From CAIXOZ01 sp046091285 (lineage in GTDB: Bacteria > Cyanobacteriota > Cyanobacteriia > PCC-6307 > Cyanobiaceae), in NCBI GenBank assembly GCA_046091285.1, contig JBJTBH010000023.1, positions 1-11,744 of the forward strand: a DNA stretch of 11,744 bases, read 5' to 3'. Both the position numbers and the translations under genes were made by a program. Of the stretch, positions 7,072 through 11,651 are shown piece by piece (within the stretch, counting starts at the first letter, position 1; each line of letters opens with the position of its first letter). A model generated the notes under the pieces. It was not told the origin of the DNA and searched no databases. It saw only the letters and a program-made list of their open reading frames with translations.

Positions 7072-7090
7072 GGGTCTGACCCTCAGACCC
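7072..7090 (-). repeat. Perfect 8-bp hairpin containing the rpsK stop codon
   Basis: GGGTCTGA (7072-7079) pairs with TCAGACCC (7083-7090) around CCC. On the mRNA the rpsK TGA codon is the last three bases of the 5' arm, next to the loop. Ribosomes terminating at rpsK would keep it open, so its folding depends on rpsK translation. Only 4 nt separate it from the next hairpin at 7049-7067. Confidence 0.6.
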
Positions 7091-7475
7091 GGCGACGCTT
7101 GGGACGGCGGCAACCGTTGTGGGGCAGCGGCGTGACGTCGCGGATCAGGGTGATTTCCAGACCGGCCACCTGCAGGGCGCGGATGGCGGTTTCACGACCG
7201 GAACCGGGACCACGCACCAGCACCTCGATCTGACGCATGCCCTGCTCCAGGGCCCGGCGGGCGGCGGCTTCGGCCGCTGTCTGGGCGGCGAAGGGCGTGC
7301 CTTTGCGGGCGCCCTTGAAGCCGCTGGCTCCGGCGGACGACCAGGAGATCACCTCGCCGGCCGTGTCGGTGATCGACACGATCGTGTTGTTGAAGGTGCT
7401 CTGGATGTGGGCCACGCCGTTGGGGACGTTGCGCTTCGCCTTTTTGGGGCCGGATTTCTTGGCTGGCTTCGCCAT
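7083..7475 (-). CDS. rpsK: 30S ribosomal protein S11
   Basis: S11 forms part of the platform of the 30S subunit and contacts mRNA at the E site. The 130 residues have a lysine-rich N-terminus (KPAKKSGPKKAKRNVPNG), then HIQSTFNNTIVSITDTAGEV, SWSSAGASGFKGARKGTPFA, and the family C-terminus IRDVTPLPHNGCRRPKRRRV. The ATG at 7475 is supported by the N-terminal match. The leader has a 6-bp hairpin (7485-7499) and a sequence equal to the 16S rRNA 3' tail, and no Shine-Dalgarno site. It lies 75 nt after rpsM and is followed by rpoA. Confidence 0.98.
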   Translation of the reverse strand: MAKPAKKSGPKKAKRNVPNGVAHIQSTFNNTIVSITDTAGEVISWSSAGASGFKGARKGTPFAAQTAAEAAARRALEQGMRQIEVLVRGPGSGRETAIRALQVAGLEITLIRDVTPLPHNGCRRPKRRRV

Positions 7476-7484
7476 GGCAATAGG

Positions 7485-7499
7485 CCTGCGGGACGCAGG
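7485..7499 (-). repeat. Hairpin in the rpsK leader
   Basis: CCTGCG (7485-7490) pairs perfectly with CGCAGG (7494-7499) around a GGA triloop. On the mRNA it ends 9 nt before the rpsK ATG, where it could cover the initiation site. Its 5' arm partly overlaps the anti-Shine-Dalgarno-like sequence at 7497-7507. Confidence 0.45.
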
Positions 7500-7524
7500 A
7501 GGTGATCGGGGGAACAGGAAGGGT

Positions 7525-7540
7525 GGGCGCGCAGGCGCCC
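7525..7540 (-). repeat. GC-rich hairpin after rpsM
   Basis: GGGCGC (7525-7530) pairs with GCGCCC (7535-7540) around GCAG. It lies 10 nt downstream of the rpsM stop codon. There is no T-run, so it is probably not an intrinsic terminator. It could stabilise or mark the rpsM 3' end. Confidence 0.45.
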
Positions 7541-7550
7541 CTGGGGCGGC

Positions 7551-7916
7551 TTACTTCTTCTTGCCGGCCACGGTCTTGCGGGCGCCGCGACGGGTGCGGG
7601 CGTTGGTGCGGGTGCGCTGGCCACGCACCGGCAGACCGGCGCGGTGGCGACGACCGCGCACGCAGCCGATGTCCTGGAGGCGCTTGAGGGCCATGCCCTC
7701 CTGGCGGCGCAGGTCGCCTTCCAGGGTGTAGGTCTCGGTGGCACCGCGCAGTTTCTGCACGTCGGCGTCACTGAGGTCTTTCACCCGGGTGTCGGGATTG
7801 ACTCCGGCCTTGGCCAGAATCTTCTGGGACGTGGTCAGGCCAATGCCATACACGTAGGTGAGGGCGATTTCGATCCGCTTGTCGCGGGGGATGTCGACGC
7901 CGGCAATCCGAGCCAC
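7551..7916 (-). CDS. rpsM: 30S ribosomal protein S13
   Basis: S13 sits in the 30S head, contacts the P-site tRNA and forms intersubunit bridges. The start is a GTG at 7916, giving 121 residues beginning (M)ARIAGVDIPRDKRIEIAL, exactly where the family starts. The frame extends to 8000 but those 28 residues match nothing. The helix-two-turn-helix core (TYVYGIGLTTSQKILAKAGV) is followed by VKDLSDADVQKLRG, and the C-terminal signature RGRRHRAGLPVRGQRTRTNA leads to a basic tail ending GKKK. It is the only gene in the window with a TAA stop. The leader (GAACATTTTTTCC) lacks a Shine-Dalgarno site. A long gap upstream suggests it may start its own transcript. Confidence 0.97.
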   Translation of the reverse strand: MARIAGVDIPRDKRIEIALTYVYGIGLTTSQKILAKAGVNPDTRVKDLSDADVQKLRGATETYTLEGDLRRQEGMALKRLQDIGCVRGRRHRAGLPVRGQRTRTNARTRRGARKTVAGKKK

Positions 7917-8109
7917 GGAAAAAATGTTCAGGTGATCATGGGATGACGCCTTCGGCTCACCGGGTGAAGCGGCGGAACGCACGGTCGGAATGGCTCGCAA
8001 TGAGCATTCGTCAGCGTGAATCCAGCCTGGAACACCGGAGAGTGTCGGGCGTGAGATCGATTCCCTTGCGGACCAGTGGTTCTGGGATGACCCCTGATCT
8101 CTGGCCGAT

Positions 8110-8141
8110 GTTTCCGGAAAGCCTTGCGGTTTCTGGAAAGC
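8110..8141. repeat. Tandem 13-nt direct repeat
   Basis: GTTTCCGGAAAGC (8110-8122) and GTTTCTGGAAAGC (8129-8141) differ at one base and start 19 bp apart, close to two helical turns. The first copy contains the perfect palindrome TTTCCGGAAA (8111-8120); the second is imperfect. The arrangement resembles a pair of operator half-sites on the same DNA face, but no regulator can be named. Confidence 0.55.
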
Positions 8142-8210
8142 GGTTGTGGGAATCGCTGCCTTGGGCGGTTCGCCTTAGCGGGCACCGGCGATCTCGTTAG
8201 GACCATTCAC

Positions 8211-8234
8211 ATCAGGAGACAGGAATCTCCTGAT
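8211..8234 (-). repeat. Perfect 9-bp hairpin in the rpsM upstream gap
   Basis: ATCAGGAGA (8211-8219) pairs with TCTCCTGAT (8226-8234) around a 6-nt loop. It overlaps the palindrome CCTGATCAGG (8229-8238), so the two folds exclude one another. No T-run follows on either strand. It lies 70 nt downstream of the rpmJ stop. Confidence 0.55.
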
Positions 8235-8303
8235 CAGGGAAGGTCGGCTCGACGTTGCCGGGATCAGCTCGGGACGGCGCCAGGGGCGCGGTGCAGGCAG
8301 GGG

Positions 8304-8417
8304 TCAGCCCTGGCGCTGCTTGTGCTTGGGGTTGGAACAGATGACCATGACGCGGCCGTGGCGACGAATCACCCGGCACTTGTCACACATGGCCTTGACT
8401 GAGGCACGCACCTTCAT
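8304..8417 (-). CDS. rpmJ: 50S ribosomal protein L36
   Basis: L36 is a tiny zinc-ribbon protein of the large subunit near the peptidyl transferase and stalk regions. The 37 residues read MKVRASVKAMCDKCRVIRRH then GRVMVICSNPKHKQRQG. Zinc ligands C11, C14, C27 and H32 are all present, so this is the zinc-containing form. The ATG at 8417 is fixed by the invariant MKVR start. A GGAG lies 11 nt upstream of the ATG in the leader, a distant Shine-Dalgarno candidate. The gene follows adk by 46 nt and is separated from rpsM by an unusually long 387 bp. Confidence 0.97.
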   Translation of the reverse strand: MKVRASVKAMCDKCRVIRRHGRVMVICSNPKHKQRQG

Positions 8418-8431
8418 GGTGGTGGGCTCTC

Positions 8432-8446
8432 CGGTTTTGCAAACCG
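8432..8446 (-). repeat. Short hairpin in the adk-rpmJ gap
   Basis: CGGTTT (8432-8437) pairs perfectly with AAACCG (8441-8446) around a 3-nt loop. It lies 14 bp upstream of the rpmJ ATG. There is no T-run on the minus strand after it. Confidence 0.35.
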
Positions 8447-8463
8447 CCAATTTATCACAGGGG

Positions 8464-9012
8464 TCAACCCAGCAAGGCGGCGATCCGCTCTGAGATCGCC
8501 TCCACCGTGCCGTGGGCTTCCACCGACTCCAGCAGTCCCAGGCCGCGATAGCGGGCGATCAGCGGTTCGGTCTGCTCGCGGTACACCGTCAGGCGATGGC
8601 GGATCACGGCCTCGTTGTCGTCGCTGCGCCCCCGCGTCAGCAGCCGCTGGATCAGCTGGGCATCCTCGAGTTCGAGCAGCACCACCAGTTCGATGCTCTG
8701 GTTGAGCTCCGCCAGCAGGACATCGAGGGCTTCCGCCTGTTCGGGATTGCGGGGGAAGCCATCCAGCAGCCAGCCACCCTGATGGTTCTCCAGGCGCTGA
8801 CGCACGATCGCCAGCACCAGGGCATCACTGACCAGCTCACCGCGGGCCATCACCGCTTCGGCCTCCTGGCCGAGGGCACTGCCGGCCTGCACTTCCGCCC
8901 GCAGCAGATCACCGGTGGAGAGATGCAGCAGGTTGTGGTCGCTGGCCAGCCGCTGGGCCTGGGTGCCTTTGCCGGCACCTGGGGGGCCGAGGAACAGGAG
9001 GCGTTGTTTCAT
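8464..9012 (-). CDS. adk: Adenylate kinase (short form)
   Basis: Adenylate kinase converts ATP plus AMP to two ADP in the cytoplasm. The 182 residues start with the P-loop FLGPPGAGKGTQAQRLA (G9 to T17, with K15 binding phosphate). The AMP-binding region follows: HLSTGDLLRAE and GELVSDALVLAIV. GGWLLDGFPRNPEQAEAL is the family signature. The LID is the short kind (LLTRGRSDDNEAVIRHRLTV) without the zinc-binding insertion found in long-form enzymes, which explains the small size. Arginines of the LID and of the DDNEAVIRHR block are present. The leader is strikingly pyrimidine-rich (CTTCTCCTCCTCCTGACG) with no Shine-Dalgarno site. It lies between secY and rpmJ, as in Bacillus and cyanobacteria, 60 nt after secY. 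Confidence 0.97.
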   Translation of the reverse strand: MKQRLLFLGPPGAGKGTQAQRLASDHNLLHLSTGDLLRAEVQAGSALGQEAEAVMARGELVSDALVLAIVRQRLENHQGGWLLDGFPRNPEQAEALDVLLAELNQSIELVVLLELEDAQLIQRLLTRGRSDDNEAVIRHRLTVYREQTEPLIARYRGLGLLESVEAHGTVEAISERIAALLG

Positions 9013-9072
9013 CGTCAGGAGGAGGAGAAGGGAAGACCCTGATGAAAGGGAGGGAGGGGAAGAATCGGCCGC

Positions 9073-10392
9073 CTACTGGCGCACCATGCCTTCGTAGCGC
9101 TGGGAGATCACGTAGGTCTGCACCTGCTTGGCCGTGTCGATCGCCACACCCACCAGGATCAGCAGGGAGGTGGCGCCGAGGCCCTGGAAGGTCTTGACGT
9201 TGGTGGCACCCTCCACAGCCGAGGGGATGATCGCGATCGCCCCAAGGAAGAGGCCACCGAGCAGTGTCAGCCGGTTCTGGACATTGCCGAGGTACTGGGC
9301 GGTGGCCGATCCAGGCCTGACGCCGGGAATCGCCACGCCGGTACGTTTGAGGTTGGTGGCGATGTCCGCCGGGTTGACGGTCAGGGAGGCGTAGAAGAAG
9401 GAGAAGCCGCAGATCAGCGCGAAGAACACCAGGGCATAGAGCCAGGGGGTGCTGCTGCTTGGGCTCAGATAGCCGGCCACCTTCACCAGCCAGTCGGATT
9501 TGCTGACATTGGCGATCGTCAGCGGCAGAAAGATCACCGCGGAGGCAAAGATGATCGGCATCACACCACCGGCATTGAGCTTCAGGGGCAGGTAGCTCTG
9601 GCGGGCCGAGAGCTGGCCGCTGCCGCCCACCTGGCGCTTGGCGCTCACGATCGGAATCCGGCGACTGCCTTCCTGCACGAAGATGATGCCGATGATCGTC
9701 ACCAGGAACACCACCACCAGCACGATGATGCCGCTGACGGTGCTGCGGTCTCCGGTCTTGGCCAGTTGAATCGTTGAGCCGAGGGCCTTGGGCAGGGTGG
9801 CGACGATGTTCAGGAAGATCACCAGCGAGGCTCCCTGGCCGATGCCCCGCTCAGTGATCACCTCACTGATCCACATCACCACCATCGATCCCGTCACCAG
9901 CGCCAGCGCGGTCTGGATCACGAACACCGGCTCGGCGATCGCCGCCTCGTGATACGGCCGCAGGATCAGGGCGAAGACCGTGCTCTGGAGAATGCCCCAG
10001 CCGAGGGCCACGTAGCGGGTGATCTGGGCGATCTTGCGCCGTCCCGCTTCCCCTTCGTTCTTCTGCAGATCCTCCAGCTGCGGCACGGCCGCCGTCAGCA
10101 GCTGAATGATGATCGAGGCATTGATGAACGGCAGGATACCCAGGCCGAACACCCCGAGGGTGGAGATGCCACCGCCGGTGAAGATGTCGAGGAAGCCGAT
10201 CAGCTGGCCGCCGTTGCGGATGAATTCCTGGAACTGCACCCGATCGATGCCTGGCACCGGCACGTAGATCCCGACCCGCACCAGGATCAGCAGCCCCAGC
10301 GTGGTGAGCACCCGGCTCCGCAGGCTCGTGGACTGGATCAGCTGGCTGAGGATCTCTCCGGCACTGGGGTTTCGGCCCCGACTGACGAGCAT
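9073..10392 (-). CDS. secY: Preprotein translocase subunit SecY
   Basis: SecY is the protein-conducting channel of the Sec system, in the plasma membrane and, in cyanobacteria, also the thylakoid. The 439 residues have the ten hydrophobic segments expected. TM1 lies at about 28-48 and is followed by the plug region (FTGGGISTLGVFGLG, 71-85). Conserved blocks are ITERGIGQGASLVIFLNI (179-196), NAGGVMPIIFASA (273-285), and NPADIATNLKRTGVAIPGVR (340-359) in the cytosolic loop that contacts SecA and the ribosome. The ATG at 10392 fits the family length. The stop is TAG, the only one in the window. The leader has no Shine-Dalgarno site but is rich in C and T. A hairpin with a T-run lies 38 nt upstream of the start. 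Confidence 0.98.
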   Translation of the reverse strand: MLVSRGRNPSAGEILSQLIQSTSLRSRVLTTLGLLILVRVGIYVPVPGIDRVQFQEFIRNGGQLIGFLDIFTGGGISTLGVFGLGILPFINASIIIQLLTAAVPQLEDLQKNEGEAGRRKIAQITRYVALGWGILQSTVFALILRPYHEAAIAEPVFVIQTALALVTGSMVVMWISEVITERGIGQGASLVIFLNIVATLPKALGSTIQLAKTGDRSTVSGIIVLVVVFLVTIIGIIFVQEGSRRIPIVSAKRQVGGSGQLSARQSYLPLKLNAGGVMPIIFASAVIFLPLTIANVSKSDWLVKVAGYLSPSSSTPWLYALVFFALICGFSFFYASLTVNPADIATNLKRTGVAIPGVRPGSATAQYLGNVQNRLTLLGGLFLGAIAIIPSAVEGATNVKTFQGLGATSLLILVGVAIDTAKQVQTYVISQRYEGMVRQ

Positions 10393-10429
10393 GGCAACAA
10401 CGGGAGGGGAGAGGGGCAGCTTGGCATTG

Positions 10430-10472
10430 AAAAGAGCCGTTCCTCCAGGCGCAGGGCCCGGACGAACGGCTC
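10430..10472 (-). terminator. Terminator-like hairpin between rplO and secY
   Basis: Read on the minus strand, GAGCCGTTC pairs perfectly over 9 bp with GAACGGCTC around a 21-nt loop, followed by TTTT (10430-10433) and then CAATG. The stem is strong but the loop is large and the T-run short, so termination is likely partial. It sits inside an otherwise continuous ribosomal-protein run, 37 nt before the secY ATG. That placement suggests attenuation or 3' end formation rather than a full stop. Confidence 0.5.
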
Positions 10473-10513
10473 AGAACCGGACGGATTCCCGCCTCAGGGA
10501 AGGAAGCGCCAGG

Positions 10514-10535
10514 CGCCTGACCATCGGATCAGGCG
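10514..10535 (-). repeat. Hairpin containing the rplO stop codon
   Basis: CGCCTGA (10514-10520) pairs perfectly over 7 bp with TCAGGCG (10529-10535) around an 8-nt loop. On the mRNA the rplO TGA codon is the last three bases of the 5' arm, next to the loop. This is the same geometry as at the rpsK stop. Confidence 0.45.
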
Positions 10536-10981
10536 ATCACGTCGCAGGTGCCACCTGCGGCTTCGATCTTCTGGCGGGCACTGGCGGTGAAGGCGGCGGC
10601 CTGCACGGTCAGCCTGACGGCGAGATCACCGCTGCCGAGCACCTTCAGCGGGTGCTTCGGACTGGTGATGATGCCGGCCGCTTCGAGGCTGTCGCGATTG
10701 ACGACGGAGCCGGCCTGCAGGGAGGCGAGCTTGGCGACATTCACCACGGTGAATTCCTTTGGATTCACCAGCGGGAAGTGCTTCAGCTTGGGCACTCGGC
10801 GGTACAGGGGCATCTGACCCCCTTCGAAGCCGGGGCGGGTCGGACGGCCTGAACGGGACTTCTGGCCCCGCATGCCGAAGCCGCAGCTGGCGCCCTGGCC
10901 GGCGGCGATGCCGCGTCCCTTGCGCAGTTTGCGACGACGGGCCCCGGTCTGGGGCTGGAGGGATTGGAGATTCAGCGTCAT
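10529..10981 (-). CDS. rplO: 50S ribosomal protein L15
   Basis: L15 is a late-assembly protein of the large subunit. The 150 residues open with the glycine- and arginine-rich tail typical of the family: GARRRKLRKGRGIAAGQGAS and CGFGMRGQKSRSGRPTRPGF, then EGGQMPLYRRVPKLKHF. The globular C-terminal part has VNVAKLASLQAG, HPLKVLGSGDLAVRLTVQAA and ends EAAGGTCDVIA. The ATG at 10981 is 8 nt after the rpsE stop. The gene normally between rpsE and rplO in many bacteria, rpmD (L30), is absent here, as is usual in cyanobacteria and plastids. The stop lies in a hairpin stem. Confidence 0.97.
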   Translation of the reverse strand: MTLNLQSLQPQTGARRRKLRKGRGIAAGQGASCGFGMRGQKSRSGRPTRPGFEGGQMPLYRRVPKLKHFPLVNPKEFTVVNVAKLASLQAGSVVNRDSLEAAGIITSPKHPLKVLGSGDLAVRLTVQAAAFTASARQKIEAAGGTCDVIA

Positions 10982-10989
10982 GGCGGGGC

Positions 10990-11637
10990 TCAGGAGTAGA
11001 TCTGCTCGAGGGGGATGCCCCGCTCCTTGGCGGTCTCCTTATGGGTGCGGAGGCCTGAAAGAGCCACCATGGCGGCGCGGGCGTTGTTGAGCGGGGTCTT
11101 GGAGCCGAGCCGCTTGGCGAGCACGTTCTTGATCCCGGCCAGTTCCAGCACCGTGCGGATCGAACCACCCGCGATCACCCCGGTACCGGGAGCGGCGGGA
11201 CGGATCAGCACGCTGGCGGCGCCGTCGCGGCCGTTGCTCAGGGTGGGGATCGAGTTGTGGCGGGTGAGGGGCACCTTCACCAGGTGCTTCTTGCCATCGG
11301 CCACGCCCTTGCGGACGGCACCGATCACATCGCCGGCCTTGCCGACGCCCACGCCCACCTGGCCGCGTTCGTTACCGACGACGACGATGGCGCGGAAGCT
11401 CATCTTCTTACCGCCTTTGACGGTCTTGGAGACCCGGCGGATCTGCACAACGCGTTCCTGCCATTCGGAATCGCGTTCCTGACCGCGACGGTTGTCGCGG
11501 CCGCGGCCACCGCCGCGGCGATCACCCTTGCCCTCGCCCCGGCCACCGCGGCGTTCCTGCTGGCCATCGGCCGCGGCGGGAACGTCGGCTGCTGCCGGGA
11601 TGTCGTTGGACTGAATCTGGTCGTTGGTTTCGGTCAT
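10990..11637 (-). CDS. rpsE: 30S ribosomal protein S5 with RG-rich N-terminal extension
   Basis: S5 shapes the mRNA entry channel of the 30S subunit and influences decoding accuracy. The 215 residues compare with about 166 in E. coli. The conserved part begins near residue 59 with WQERVVQIRRVSKTVKGGKK, which aligns with the E. coli start region. It continues through GQVGVGVGKAGDVIGAVRKG to GTGVIAGGSIRTVLELAGIK, NVLAKRLGSKTPLNNARA and a C-terminus ending EQIYS. Residues 1-28 are acidic and alanine-rich; residues 29-52 are a disordered Arg/Gly block (ERRGGRGEGKGDRRGGGRGR, then DNRRG). The ATG at 11637 has CACC just upstream and no Shine-Dalgarno site. It is 14 nt after rplR. The extension, in frame and of the same GC style, looks genuine. 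Confidence 0.97.
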   Translation of the reverse strand: MTETNDQIQSNDIPAAADVPAAADGQQERRGGRGEGKGDRRGGGRGRDNRRGQERDSEWQERVVQIRRVSKTVKGGKKMSFRAIVVVGNERGQVGVGVGKAGDVIGAVRKGVADGKKHLVKVPLTRHNSIPTLSNGRDGAASVLIRPAAPGTGVIAGGSIRTVLELAGIKNVLAKRLGSKTPLNNARAAMVALSGLRTHKETAKERGIPLEQIYS

Positions 11638-11651
11638 GGTGAGAGCAGGGA

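Larger units (their letters stand above)
7917..8303 (-). promoter_or_regulatory. 387-bp non-coding gap upstream of rpsM; possible regulatory region
   Basis: No open frame here looks real; those present are rich in R, P and H and have no domain. The gap holds a 13-nt direct repeat GTTTC(C/T)GGAAAGC at 8110-8122 and 8129-8141, a 9-bp hairpin at 8211-8234, and a 10-bp palindrome CCTGATCAGG at 8229-8238. I could not find a convincing -35/-10 pair on the minus strand. The placement in front of rpsM-rpsK-rpoA-rplQ makes an internal promoter or leader plausible, but this is inference. Confidence 0.4.

Noticed and set aside
7928..8206. Minus-strand frame of 92 codons in the rpmJ-rpsM gap (also an 85-codon plus-strand frame at 7943-8200)
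   Set aside because: Both are rich in R, P, H and S with no family signature, no start signal and overlapping repeats. They behave like chance open frames in GC-rich DNA.
8447..8470. TTGACC followed by GATAAA in the adk-rpmJ gap as a promoter
   Set aside because: The two boxes are only about 5 nt apart, against 16-18 nt required, so they cannot serve as -35 and -10 of one promoter.
9233..9942. HIP1 octamers (GCGATCGC) at 9233-9240 and 9935-9942, plus one at 5467-5474
   Set aside because: Three copies in 11.7 kb are only a little above what the GC content would give and far below the density of HIP1-rich cyanobacteria. They lie in secY and truA and need no special explanation.
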